In this document: piece by piece, positions 1-9,022 of the stretch | Layout: every line of letters starts with the position of its first letter | Numbering within the stretch: the stretch's first letter is position 1 | Assembly: GCF_046097105.1 (NCBI RefSeq) | Contig: NZ_CP175562.1 | Coordinates: 682,001 to 746,000, forward strand | Source: Natroniella sp046097105 | Lineage (GTDB): Bacteria > Bacillota > Halanaerobiia > Halobacteroidales > Halobacteroidaceae | Reading direction: 5' to 3' | DNA length: 64,000 nt | Program-made: the position numbers and the translations under genes | The notes under the pieces: model-generated | What the model saw: only the letters and a program-made list of their open reading frames with translations | Database searches by the model: none | What the model was told of the DNA's origin: nothing

Positions 1-137
1 AGGGTAAGAAGTTATTAATTAAGAGTTTGAATCAATATTTTGATCAACGGGTTAGATATGGTGGTAGGGAAATTAGGATTGAAGATACCATTCAATCTGA
101 TCTGCATAAATTGGCTAACCAGTTGATTGGTGATTAA
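1..137 (+). CDS. cas1: Cas1 integrase, C-terminal end (partial)
   Basis: Reading from base 3, an open frame enters from the left edge and stops at TAA 135-137. It encodes about 44 residues that include YFDQRVRYGG and end in NQLIGD, which looks like the end of the Cas1 helical domain. Cas1 is the metal-dependent integrase that, with Cas2, inserts new spacers at the leader end of an array. The catalytic residues lie outside the window. cas2 starts 22 bases downstream on the same strand, which supports the call. The identification relies on context as much as on the short sequence. Confidence 0.8.
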   Translation, partial: GKKLLIKSLNQYFDQRVRYGGREIRIEDTIQSDLHKLANQLIGD

Positions 138-159
138 TATAAAGTTAGGGGGAAGTAGA

Positions 160-450
160 ATGTTAGTCTGGTTTGTATATGATATTGTTGAAGATAAGCC
201 TAGACGTAAGATTTCTGATAAGGCAATTGAATTGGGATTGAAGAGGGTTCAAAAATCAGTTTTTTTAGGCAAAGTAGAAGAAAGTGTTGCAGATGAATTA
301 GCATTATATTCTGAAAATCTAATTAATCCTGAGGAGGATTCTGTGTATATGTTTCCTATGTGCCAACAGGATTTTAAAAAGATTGAATTGATAGGCCAAG
401 CTTTTGATAAGGCAATGGCTAATGATGAGATCAAGACTCTATTTTTGTAG
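160..450 (+). CDS. cas2: CRISPR-associated protein Cas2
   Basis: The protein has 96 residues, the usual Cas2 size. It opens with MLVWFVYDIVEDKPRRK, the first beta strand with the conserved Asp of the Cas2 ferredoxin-like fold, followed by LKRVQKSVFLG, another family hallmark. Cas2 dimers bridge two Cas1 dimers in the spacer-integration complex. I chose ATG 160 because it follows a GGGGGAAG ribosome site. An upstream in-frame start at 127 would overlap the end of cas1 and add eleven residues unlike Cas2. cas4 follows after 8 bases, so the three genes form one operon. Confidence 0.93.
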   Translation: MLVWFVYDIVEDKPRRKISDKAIELGLKRVQKSVFLGKVEESVADELALYSENLINPEEDSVYMFPMCQQDFKKIELIGQAFDKAMANDEIKTLFL

Positions 451-458
451 GTGGTAGA

Positions 459-1049
459 ATGGAAAAAGGGATAAGCATTACTCCATCTGAAGTGATAGAA
501 TATCTGTATTGTCCACGCTTTATTTATTTTATGCTTTATTTGAAGATTCCTCAAAAGGAAGAGCAAAGATATAAGGTTCAATTGGGCAGGGAGGTTCATG
601 AGCGAAAGAGTAAGACTAATAAAGAGTATTTACGCAAAAAGATTGGGGTAGAAAAGAAATTAATTGAGCAGAAGTTAAGCTCTGAAAAGTATGGTATTCA
701 TGGAATTGTAGATGAGATATTATTTTTAGAGGATGGTTCTGCTGCTTCATTAGATTATAAATTTGCTAAATATAAGGATAGATTATTTAAAACTTATAAG
801 TATCAAGCTGTAATGTATAGTATGTTGATTGTGGATAATTATGGTATTGAGGTTAATAGAGCTTATCTTGTTTATACTAGAAGTAGTAATAAATTAAAAG
901 AGTTTCCAATTACAGAAGGTGACTTTTTAGAGCTGGATCAGATTTTGCAGCAGATAATTAAGATTATAGATAAAGGGTACTATCCTCAGGGGACATCTTA
1001 TAAGAAACGATGTAGAGATTGTTGTTATCGGAATATTTGTGTTAAATAG
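459..1049 (+). CDS. cas4: CRISPR-associated exonuclease Cas4
   Basis: This is a 196-residue RecB-family nuclease with an iron-sulfur cluster. One cluster cysteine is at C18 (YCPRF) and the others lie at the C-terminus (C185, C188/C189, C194), the usual Cas4 spacing. The nuclease core is seen as GIHGIVDEI and the SLDYKF (D-x-K) motif. Cas4 trims prespacers and helps choose PAM-adjacent spacers. The order cas1-cas2-cas4, with cas4 last and next to the array, is less common than cas4-cas1-cas2. Interference genes are presumably left of the window, so I cannot assign the subtype. Confidence 0.93.
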   Translation: MEKGISITPSEVIEYLYCPRFIYFMLYLKIPQKEEQRYKVQLGREVHERKSKTNKEYLRKKIGVEKKLIEQKLSSEKYGIHGIVDEILFLEDGSAASLDYKFAKYKDRLFKTYKYQAVMYSMLIVDNYGIEVNRAYLVYTRSSNKLKEFPITEGDFLELDQILQQIIKIIDKGYYPQGTSYKKRCRDCCYRNICVK

Positions 1050-1330
1050 CTTTATATCTTAGGGATAAGGTTGACTTATTAGGATAAATCTAGTAAAATA
1101 AAAGTAAGTGATTGGCGATTATTTATTTATAAAGCCACAAAATTATTGATGAATAAATATACGAACTTTGATAAGCCCTATGATATCAAGATTAAGCAAG
1201 GGTATAAATTAACGGCATTTTATTGGTATCCTCCTGTTTTGCATAAATATACGAGATAGAAATGGAGGAGTTATCATATCAATAAATGCCGATGAAGCCT
1301 TGATGTGATAGGGTTATTTTCTTCTGACGG
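1050..1330 (+). promoter_or_regulatory. CRISPR leader with nested inverted repeats
   Basis: This 281-bp AT-rich gap lies between cas4 and the first repeat, on the side where repeats read toward ATTGAAAC, so it should be the leader carrying the array promoter and the spacer-insertion signals. It contains two nested imperfect inverted repeats: an outer pair at 1173-1190 and 1299-1316, and an inner pair at 1213-1234 and 1264-1291. AATAAATATACGA-like motifs occur twice inside (near 1152 and 1242). No gene is visible. Confidence 0.65.
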
Positions 1331-3824
1331 GTATAATACCACAATCCACTAAAACAAGGATTGAAACTGTATATGTCAGAGGGGGATAGACTAGATTGGG
1401 GTCTAGTATAATACCACAATCCACTAAAACAAGGATTGAAACTGAAAGGCAAGGTTGACGTCCAAGAGTTGAATCAGTATAATACCACAATCCACTAAAA
1501 CAAGGATTGAAACACCAATCCATCATTTATGAACTTTGGAACAAAATTGTATAATACCACAATCCACTAAAACAAGGATTGAAACATCTGACTAGTGAAG
1601 ATTTGGAGCATTATGATGGTGGGTATAATACCACAATCCACTAAAACAAGGATTGAAACTTGCTAATATGGTCGAGCCAGAAGGTGAGAAAGTTGAGTAT
1701 AATACCACAATCCACTAAAACAAGGATTGAAACACTGAAATTGATTGCATACCAATTTTCGTTCCATGATGTATAATACCACAATCCACTAAAACAAGGA
1801 TTGAAACTTAGACTATTATATATTATATTATTACGAGGGACATTATTGGTATAATACCACAATCCACTAAAACAAGGATTGAAACAGTCAAGATTAGAAT
1901 ATAACGCCTTAATTCTTACATTAGTATAATACCACAATCCACTAAAACAAGGATTGAAACACAATTTAGCATTAGCTTTCAAATCTTCGTCATATCTAAG
2001 TATAATACCACAATCCACTAAAACAAGGATTGAAACCTAAGCTACTTAACACAATTAGCGACAGACGAGGAATGGGTATAATACCACAATCCACTAAAAC
2101 AAGGATTGAAACATGTTGCTGCACAAATTAGCGAGTCATCCCAAGATGAAAAGTATAATACCACAATCCACTAAAACAAGGATTGAAACAGCATTTCGTT
2201 TGTCGCACTTGACCCCTTCTTCTATGGTATAATACCACAATCCACTAAAACAAGGATTGAAACATTATGGAGATATGAAAGGTGTAGGTGATAGTAGAAT
2301 TAAGTATAATACCACAATCCACTAAAACAAGGATTGAAACATTGATAAAGCACTTTTCGAAACTCTTTATAGTTCTGTATAATACCACAATCCACTAAAA
2401 CAAGGATTGAAACATTAAATATTCATGTAGCCCCATCACTCCCATCCCAACTTTTCGTATAATACCACAATCCACTAAAACAAGGATTGAAACTTGAAAA
2501 CCTGAAGCCCAAACTTAATTGTTCTAGTAGTATAATACCACAATCCACTAAAACAAGGATTGAAACAACAGTATGACCAGCTGGAGACACTGGACAATGG
2601 AAAGTATAATACCACAATCCACTAAAACAAGGATTGAAACAGTAAATTACATTCTCTTTTAAGCTCTAAATCCCGCACAGTATAATACCACAATCCACTA
2701 AAACAAGGATTGAAACTCAGCACTATCATAAAAAGTGAACTCTATAGATACATGTATAATACCACAATCCACTAAAACAAGGATTGAAACAATAAACAAA
2801 GTTGAGCTAAAATCAATAAAAGAGGAGTATAATACCACAATCCACTAAAACAAGGATTGAAACGAGATGTCTGATTTTGAATTGAAAGACAGAATTTTTG
2901 GTATAATACCACAATCCACTAAAACAAGGATTGAAACCCTAAGAGATGGTGATGGAACTACTTATAATAGTATTGGTATAATACCACAATCCACTAAAAC
3001 AAGGATTGAAACGACATAATTCGCCAAAGGAGGTAATGGTTATATGAGTATAATACCACAATCCACTAAAACAAGGATTGAAACTGCAATAAAACTGGTT
3101 AATTATGCAAGAATAGGGGGGTATAATACCACAATCCACTAAAACAAGGATTGAAACTTTCTTGCTTTAATTCCTCGATTTCTTATATCCGATCGTATAA
3201 TACCACAATCCACTAAAACAAGGATTGAAACAACTCTTGGAAGCCAGGCACACCTACAAGAAGGGTGAAGTATAATACCACAATCCACTAAAACAAGGAT
3301 TGAAACTGAAAACTGATGATGATATTATTATTATTGATCCCGAAAGGTATAATACCACAATCCACTAAAACAAGGATTGAAACAGCAAATATAAGCAAAA
3401 AAATCTAGGAGGTTGATAAGTATAATACCACAATCCACTAAAACAAGGATTGAAACACTGCCATGTTACCATCTGTGATAATTATAAAATCAGTATAATA
3501 CCACAATCCACTAAAACAAGGATTGAAACAAAAAATAATTGTTAATAAATCCGTCTTGGTTAATGTATAATACCACAATCCACTAAAACAAGGATTGAAA
3601 CTGAAAACTGATGATGATATTATTATTATTGATCCCGAAAGGTATAATACCACAATCCACTAAAACAAGGATTGAAACTTGCAAAATCTATTCACGCAGC
3701 TGCCGAATTGCAAAGTATAATACCACAATCCACTAAAACAAGGATTGAAACAACTCAATGAGGAACGCAAAAAAAATTTTTGCTCTTGTATAATACCACA
3801 ATCCACTAAAACAAGGATTGAAAC
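1331..3824 (+). CRISPR. CRISPR array, 34 repeats and 33 spacers
   Basis: A 37-bp repeat begins GTATAATACCACAATCC and ends ACAAGGATTGAAAC. It occurs 34 times with a period of 71-77 bp and spacers of about 34-40 bp. The first repeat is at 1331-1367 and the last at 3788-3824. I saw no degenerate repeat, even at the distal end. The ATTGAAAC end is typical of type I-B, I-D and III arrays and sets transcription left to right, away from the cas genes. The spacers at 3307-3346 and 3602-3641 are identical (40 bp). Two spacers (near 3014 and 3384) contain GGAGG motifs followed by start-like triplets, as if taken from gene starts. Confidence 0.99.
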
Positions 3825-3833
3825 TAATTATCA

Positions 3834-3856
3834 GATATAAAATATATTTTTATATC
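3834..3856. terminator. Hairpin closing the CRISPR array
   Basis: Arms GATATAAAA (3834-3842) and TTTTATATC (3848-3856) surround a 5-base loop just after the last repeat. It lies between the array and a convergent gene. AT-only stems are weak, so a terminator role is tentative. Confidence 0.35.
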
Positions 3857-4675
3857 CATTAGCTTTGTTTGTATTTAAGAGTTAAACGACTCCAGCCTTT
3901 TGCCTTTCCATATTTAATTAACTTATTGAATATATCAACTTCTTTTTTATATAGTTGGTTAAGGAAAGTTCTTAAATCATCATTTGTTACTGTTTCTATG
4001 ATCGATCTAATGTGTAAAGTTATGGAATCTCTAATTCCTTGCAAAATTATTCGATAGATAAAGGTATCAGTTATGGCTTCTGGATCTATATTTACTTTTT
4101 GGTGTGCAGGTGCTGCGTCAGGTAGTGGAACTTCAAATTTTTGTGCTTTCTTTTCAAGTGTTCCAATCTGTTTTTGAAGTGTTGAATCACCATCTTTAAT
4201 AATTTGTTTAAAATTTGGGTCAGGAACAAATTCTAAAAAGAGTGCAGTAAGTTGTTGCTGGTCATATCTTAAAGCAAGAAGTTCAGATAAATGAGATCCC
4301 TCACTTGCTGCTAATTTTTCTTTAGTAGTTGGTTTATAAGTTTTAAATTTAGGGGCTAGATCTGTCCAACCTTTTAATTTGGCGTATTTATGAAGCTTAT
4401 TATAATCTTTTAAATGACTACTGACAAAGTCTATAAATTGATCTCTTAAAGTATCATTAAAGGTACTGCTAGCTATAGTTCGATTTAATGAATATAATTC
4501 AGCTATCATATCTGAATTGACTCTTCTGAAAATATGTTTATCAGTTATTGCATTAATCTGAGCAGAAAATTTGATGTTTTTTGGTGGTTTAGAGGGAACA
4601 GGAACATTAAATTCTTCACTCAGCTGTTCTAGAATTTTTATTTGGTTGTTATATTTTCTGATATGGTGATCAAGT

Positions 4676-6147
4676 CACTAGCGTTGCATCGAAATTTTAG
4701 ATGAAATATCCATTGAAAAATAAAAACTCCTTTGATTAAATGGATAGGTGTGTGTCCCGCACAAAATCCATAAAATTAAAGGAGAATGAAATTATGAATA
4801 ATTGTATCACACCATTAAATAAATTTCTAGATGTAATTGGCAAAAACTTTTTGGATAACTTGGTAGATAAATATAATTCTGATTATAAAGTGCATAAGCT
4901 GACAACTAAAACTCACCTAATGTATCTGCTTTACTTTCACCTTAGTCAAAAAGAAAGTCTAGAAGACTTTGTCACTGACTTAGAAAGTAATGAAGGATTA
5001 AAGAAAATATTGCCACAAATAAGTGTTTCCCAATTATCACGAAAAAATAAAGATAGACCTTATGAAATATTCTTTGAAATTTTCCAACACTTATTTAGTA
5101 AACTTAAAGGTAAAGTGGGATTACGCAAAGCTTTAAAAGAGATTGGTTCAGTGAAAATTATAGACTCATCAACAATCAGTTTATGTTTATCATCATTTCC
5201 TTGGGCTAAGTTTAGAAAAACTAAAGGTGGAATTAAACTCCATACCTTATATGATCTAAATACTGAAGCTCCAGAGAATATAATAATCAGTAATGCTATT
5301 GTTCATGATAAAGAAGTCTTTGATAACCTATCTTTAAATCCTAGTTACACCTATATTTTTGATAGAGCTTATATTGACTATCAAAAGTTTGATGATTTTG
5401 TTGAGGATGATATCTATTTTATAACTAGGTCTAAATCTAATGCTAAAATTGAAACTGTTAGAACAGTAAAACTGACTGATAAAGATAAAAAAGCAAATGT
5501 TCTATTAGATGCTACTGTCATTTTAGGTAAATATAATACAGAGAAAAGAATGAAACATAAATTGAGACTAATTAAAGTTAAAACTATTGATAGAGATGGT
5601 AATGATAAAGAAATTAAGATTTTAACTAATCGTTTTGATCTACCAGCTCATATAATAGCTCAGTTATATAAGGAACGCTGGGAAATAGAGTTATTCTTTA
5701 AGTGGATCAAACAACATCTTAAAATCAAAAGATTCTTTGGTCAAAATAAAAATGCCGTTTTAACTCAAATTTATAGTGCTGTAGTTTTACTTTTAATTTT
5801 AAAATTGATTAAAAAACAAATTAAGTTTAAAGGTTCTTTACTTAAACTGACTAGAATAATCAAATATTCTATACTCAGAACTATTAATAGCACATTTAGC
5901 TGGGAAAATTGGATCATGAATAGTTAATTTTAAATAATCTTCTATTCAACTTTAGAGTATTATAATTTCTAAGTTCAATATGTTCCATATATTGATTTTA
6001 GATGCTATATTGGTAATTATGAATTAGAAAATTATAATTTTAGCTAATCCAAATTTTCAATTTTAGATTTATTTTTTTCAAATAAATCAAACACTTAAAT
6101 TTATTAATTAATGATTATTACCTGAATTTAACAATGCAACGCTAGTG
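4676..6147 (+). mobile_element. IS4-family insertion sequence, intact copy (1472 bp)
   Basis: The terminal inverted repeats are CACTAGCGTTGCATCG at the left and CAATGCAACGCTAGTG at the right (one mismatch over 16). Both sides are flanked by the 9-bp direct repeat TGATCAAGT (4667-4675 and 6148-6156). It contains one transposase gene. A diverged second copy sits at 14882-16325 with the same ends and another 9-bp duplication, so the ends and the duplication length are confirmed twice. Confidence 0.95.
4794..5927 (+). CDS. IS4-family DDE transposase
   Basis: The transposase has 377 residues counted from ATG 4794, which follows AAAGGAG; an upstream in-frame start at 4740 lacks a ribosome site. 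The N-terminal ~60 residues resemble the DUF4372 region of IS4 transposases. The catalytic triad is D124 (KIIDSSTIS), D190 (YIFDRAYI) and E299 inside the IS4 signature Y292-x2-R295-x3-E299-x6-K306. It cuts and pastes its element through hairpin intermediates. All key residues are present, so it may be active. Confidence 0.93.
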   Translation: MNNCITPLNKFLDVIGKNFLDNLVDKYNSDYKVHKLTTKTHLMYLLYFHLSQKESLEDFVTDLESNEGLKKILPQISVSQLSRKNKDRPYEIFFEIFQHLFSKLKGKVGLRKALKEIGSVKIIDSSTISLCLSSFPWAKFRKTKGGIKLHTLYDLNTEAPENIIISNAIVHDKEVFDNLSLNPSYTYIFDRAYIDYQKFDDFVEDDIYFITRSKSNAKIETVRTVKLTDKDKKANVLLDATVILGKYNTEKRMKHKLRLIKVKTIDRDGNDKEIKILTNRFDLPAHIIAQLYKERWEIELFFKWIKQHLKIKRFFGQNKNAVLTQIYSAVVLLLILKLIKKQIKFKGSLLKLTRIIKYSILRTINSTFSWENWIMNS

Positions 6148-6335
6148 TGATCAAGTAATAACTCAAGATCACGATCATGGACAAAATTTTTATAAAGTTG
6201 ATTGGTCTCTCTACTTGTATATCTGACTCGTAATGAATCCCATAGATTATAAGCCTCCGCTGTAGATAGTTCTGGTTGATTGGTGATCGATTTTTTGAAT
6301 AATCTTGTTGGGTTTAAAAAATCAGAAATTTTCAT

Positions 6336-6600
6336 TCAAAGTTCCTCCTATCGAGTATTAGTATTCCTTAAGCCGAAAAATAAATGTAATATTTTTTAGC
6401 TTAATTAGACTCAAAAAATAAGGATAAAAGGCTTTGGTAGTGTTAAAAATTTAATGATGATATAAATATTTATTTGATTTTTAAAGAAGAGTTGATTAAT
6501 TTAGCTGAAACCTTAGGCATTATAAGAGTGTTGAGTAGATAAGAAGATATTTTCATTACATTTTAACCGAGTGTTATAAGAATTCAACCTAGTAGTAAAA
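6336..6600. other. Gene-poor spacer
   Basis: It holds the ribosome site and presumed promoter of the broken DUF3231-like gene. A short plus-strand frame near 6480-6541 (reading LIFKEELINLAETLGIIRV) has no ribosome site and could be a decayed gene end. Nothing else is recognised. Confidence 0.3.
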
Positions 6601-6652
6601 AGTAACTCATAAAAATAGACCAGCTAAAACTGGTCTATTTTTATGAGTTACT
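6601..6652. terminator. Strong bidirectional terminator hairpin
   Basis: Perfect 23-bp arms (6601-6623 and 6630-6652) surround a 6-base loop. The hairpin overlaps the stop codon of the minus-strand gene at 6648. A run of T follows on the right, and the left side reads AAAAA, so it can work in both directions. Confidence 0.8.
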
Positions 6653-6911
6653 TTTTTGAATCATCTTTTTGGCCCATATCGACTAAATCCTTAGCGATTT
6701 CGGCTTGGTATTCTTGAGTAATCCAGCCAAATAAAGCTGGCATACTGTGTCCTTCAGGGTATCCTTTTGGATTTTCGTTTGAATCTTGGTATGAGCCTAA
6801 TTCTTGTTCAATTATATTTTTACTTTTGGCCCATTTATTAGCTGGATTTCTGGGACTATCACCTTCAACAGAGGAATGATTAATTTCATTTTTTTGGCGT
6901 TGGTCAGTCAT
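6648..6911 (-). CDS. Small hydrophilic protein, unknown
   Basis: This is an 87-residue protein with a good ribosome site (AAAGGAGGTTAGATA before ATG). It is polar and low in hydrophobics in its first 50 residues, then has a short SMPALFGWITQEYQAEIAKDL segment that could form one helix. I see no transmembrane helix, signal peptide or cysteine. It ends inside a strong terminator and forms a single-gene unit. I do not recognise the family. Confidence 0.6.
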   Translation of the reverse strand: MTDQRQKNEINHSSVEGDSPRNPANKWAKSKNIIEQELGSYQDSNENPKGYPEGHSMPALFGWITQEYQAEIAKDLVDMGQKDDSKK

Positions 6912-7020
6912 TATCTAACCTCCTTTATCTTTTTATAGTTTGAACATAATTTATTAGCATTATAATAAGTAAAAAATTACATTAATTTGATTAAGGAGGG
7001 TTAGATTTTAAATCAATTAA

Positions 7021-7048
7021 AAAAACACCTCTAATTAGAGGTGTTTTT
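7021..7048. terminator. Terminator hairpin
   Basis: A perfect 12-bp stem with an AATT loop has poly-A on the left and poly-T on the right. It serves the minus-strand gene ending at 7050. Confidence 0.8.
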
Positions 7049-7049
7049 A

Positions 7050-7316
7050 TTAACTATTAAATTGTCTATTTTGCTTACAAGCGAAAAACATATTAGTAAG
7101 CTCATTATAAACTCTTTTAAAATCTTTAGCTTCTTCTTTTTTTAAATTTGCTTTAATGAAATAATGCTTTCGACCATGTTGGTCAATTTCATCAGATAAA
7201 AAGACTTTGTTACTTCCAAATTTATTTTGTAAAGTTTTGGCTGTCTTTTCTAATGCATTTTTATAGCTGCTAGTTTTAGAAAATCGATAGCTTGAAATTC
7301 TTTCTTTAATCCACAT
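7050..7316 (-). CDS. Small basic protein, unknown
   Basis: This 88-residue protein starts MWIKERISSYRFSK after an AAGGAGGATAAATTAAT ribosome site. It is lysine-rich, with alternating strand-like stretches (SNKVFLSDEIDQHGRKHYFIKANL) and a C-terminal helix. It could be a small alpha/beta nucleic-acid-binding or chaperone-like protein, but I do not recognise it. It is monocistronic, with its own terminator. Confidence 0.6.
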   Translation of the reverse strand: MWIKERISSYRFSKTSSYKNALEKTAKTLQNKFGSNKVFLSDEIDQHGRKHYFIKANLKKEEAKDFKRVYNELTNMFFACKQNRQFNS

Positions 7317-7470
7317 ATTAATTTATCCTCCTTCTTATAGTACGAATGTTTTTTTATCCTAAGTACAATATTCTAGTTGATGGATTATTTTCCTGCAAAG
7401 AATTAATATTTTTATGATTTTTTGCAGGAGAAGAGGAAGAATTATCTAAATTATAATATAAACTGGTTAT

Positions 7471-7494
7471 AATTTAGTCAGTTATGACTAAATT
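7471..7494. promoter_or_regulatory. Putative PadR operator palindrome
   Basis: AATTTAGTCA and TGACTAAATT form perfect 10-bp arms separated by GTTA. The site lies 20 bases before the PadR-family start codon and overlaps the expected promoter. PadR proteins commonly repress their own genes from such dyads, so autorepression is inferred. Confidence 0.6.
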
Positions 7495-7513
7495 AATATA
7501 AAGGGGGAGTCAA

Positions 7514-7900
7514 ATGTCTAAGTACAAAGGAAAATTAAATCGCCAATTTCCTGCTAAGATTAGTACAACTGCTTTTACTTCTATTTATATCCTACACTTA
7601 ATGGACAAATATGGTAAAATGTATGGACAAAAGATTTTGGATACTATCAACCAGCAGATGGGAACGCGCTGGAAACCTTCACGGGGGATGGTCTATCCTT
7701 TGTTGAGGGAGATGGAAGAGGAAGGATATTTGAAGGCATGGTGGGATGAACCAGATAAGAGATCAATTCGTTATTATCGGTTGACTGAAAAAGGTGCAGA
7801 GCATTTAGAGAAGATGAAAAGCAAATATAAATCATCCTTTAGAGATGCTAGAAAGATAGTAGATACTGTTATTGAAGAGATTTATGATAGTCAAATTTGA
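7514..7900 (+). CDS. PadR-family transcriptional regulator
   Basis: This 128-residue winged-helix protein has MYGQKILDTIN, WKPSRGMVYPLLREMEEEGYLKAWWDEPDKRSIRYYRLTEKG in pieces, the diagnostic PadR recognition helix and wing, followed by a C-terminal dimerisation helix. Length and layout fit PadR subfamily 2 (short C-terminal domain). The ribosome site GGGGGAG precedes ATG 7514. No exporter or other target is adjacent, so the regulated gene beyond itself is unknown. Confidence 0.9.
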   Translation: MSKYKGKLNRQFPAKISTTAFTSIYILHLMDKYGKMYGQKILDTINQQMGTRWKPSRGMVYPLLREMEEEGYLKAWWDEPDKRSIRYYRLTEKGAEHLEKMKSKYKSSFRDARKIVDTVIEEIYDSQI

Positions 7901-7938
7901 TATTTGAGTAAAATGTAGCAAAAGATAGAGTTTTATGG

Positions 7939-7967
7939 TTGACAAAATAAGAACTATATTTTATAAT
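7939..7967 (+). promoter_or_regulatory. Consensus sigma-A promoter for rubredoxin
   Basis: TTGACA (7939-7944) and TATAAT (7962-7967) are separated by 17 bases, a perfect housekeeping promoter. GTTGAC and GTCAAC flank it as a short inverted repeat (7938 and 7972), which may be a regulator site. The leader to the rubredoxin start is about 137 bases. Confidence 0.75.
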
Positions 7968-8110
7968 AAAGGTCAACAATTGAGTGGTAAAAGATATTGG
8001 TTTATTATAGTTTGCCTAAGTTAAATTAATTAATGGTATAAAAGATTTAAGTTAAGTTAAAACTATTACATATTAATTACTTAAGCAAATCAAGAAAGGG
8101 GAGATGGTTA

Positions 8111-8269
8111 ATGGCTAAATATGAATGTACAGTTTGTGGGTATGTCTATGATCCTGAAGCTGGAGATCCAGATAATGGAGTTGAACCAGGAACTGCTTTT
8201 GAAGATTTGCCTGATGATTGGGAATGTCCATTGTGTGGAGTAGGAAAGGAAATGTTTGAAGAAGTTTAA
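8111..8269 (+). CDS. Rubredoxin
   Basis: This 52-residue protein is the standard rubredoxin length. It has the two iron-binding knuckles C6-TVC9-GY and C39-PLC42-GV and the conserved middle part YDPEAGDPDNGVEPGTAFEDLP. It carries a single Fe(SCys)4 centre and donates electrons in the cytoplasm, in anaerobes often to oxygen- or peroxide-reducing enzymes. The ribosome site AAAGGGGAG precedes ATG. It is transcribed alone between a consensus promoter and a terminator. The gene is short but unambiguous. Confidence 0.97.
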   Translation: MAKYECTVCGYVYDPEAGDPDNGVEPGTAFEDLPDDWECPLCGVGKEMFEEV

Positions 8270-8277
8270 TTAATAAT

Positions 8278-8304
8278 AAAGAGTCGGGAAACCGACTCTT
8301 TTTT
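8278..8304 (+). terminator. Rubredoxin terminator
   Basis: AAAGAGTCGG and CCGACTCTTT form a 10-bp stem with a GAAA loop, followed by T residues. Confidence 0.9.
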
Positions 8305-8407
8305 CTATATAAGCTAAAATAATCTTTTGATCAATTTATAGATAAGAGATTTGATTAATAAATTTGAGCTAGGTTAGAAATAATAAGGTTGAGGGGGGAA
8401 TAAAGTA

Positions 8408-8713
8408 ATGAGACTTGATCGAGATACAAGAATGAATGGTGTAATAGATGGAGATTATTGTCTGTGTGTAGCTCGTAATATGCTGGATACCTTCCAAGAA
8501 GCTGAGTTAGAGAATGATGGATTTAATAGTTTAGAAATGCTAATGATCAAGACATTATTTGATGATATTTTTGAAAATAATATCAAAAACAACTATAAAA
8601 CTGGACGAGATAATATTGCTAGTCTATTAGCTGGAGTGGGATCAGATAATCTAAATGAATCAGCTGATAGAGATGTTATCAGTTTATTTGATTTTTTGGA
8701 TCAAAACAATTAA
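8408..8713 (+). CDS. Acidic small protein, unknown
   Basis: This is a 101-residue, strongly acidic, probably all-helical soluble protein with two cysteines in DYCLCVARNML. It starts at ATG 8408 after a GAGGGGGG ribosome site and ends before a hairpin. No transmembrane segment or motif is recognised. It is a monocistronic gene. Confidence 0.6.
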   Translation: MRLDRDTRMNGVIDGDYCLCVARNMLDTFQEAELENDGFNSLEMLMIKTLFDDIFENNIKNNYKTGRDNIASLLAGVGSDNLNESADRDVISLFDFLDQNN

Positions 8714-8717
8714 AAAG

Positions 8718-8735
8718 TGGGAGGTAACTCTCCCA
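8718..8735 (+). terminator. Short terminator hairpin
   Basis: TGGGAG and CTCCCA arms lie 5 bases after the stop codon of the preceding gene. The T tract is poor, so termination is only probable. Confidence 0.45.
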
Positions 8736-9022
8736 TTCCTCCCTCAAAAATATTTATAGTACTAATTGATCTATTTTTAGTATAAAAGGCTCCACCAACG
8801 TTATAAGGATTACTTATGTTTTACACTTGATTTAGCTATTAAGTGGGAATTATAGTTATAAGTAAAAGAAGACCTATTATTTTGAGAGAATTTTGATTGT
8901 GATTCAAATTAAAGTAAGGTATACTAATAATAAGAATAGTAATTTTATCTATCAAATAAATTTTATTCAAAGCTAACCATAAAACAACTCATAATTAAAA
9001 AATGTAAAGGAGGAGGTAAAAG

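Larger units (their letters stand above)
3859..6335 (-). pseudogene. DUF3231-like protein gene split by an IS4-family insertion
   Basis: The start (ATG at 6335, after an AGGAGGAAC ribosome site) encodes MKISDFLNPTRLFKK and runs to LELLLDH. The frame then enters an insertion element. Removing 4676-6147 and one copy of the 9-bp duplication TGATCAAGT restores a continuous frame LELLLDH-HIRKYNNQ that runs to the stop at 3859, about 333 residues. The restored protein has two similar halves, ending in KLKGWTDLAPKFK and KAKGWSRLTLKYK, as in the duplicated helical-bundle DUF3231 proteins of spore formers. Function is unknown. The clean reconstruction shows the insertion is recent. The family name is from memory of the pattern. 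Confidence 0.75.

Noticed and set aside
1314..3653. Minus-strand frames repeating NPCFSGLWYYT through the array
   Set aside because: They are translations of the 37-bp CRISPR repeat, have no ribosome sites and change content with every spacer.
1..3824. Assigning the CRISPR system to a subtype
   Set aside because: Only cas1 end, cas2, cas4 and the repeat are visible; the ATTGAAAC repeat end occurs in types I-B, I-D and III.
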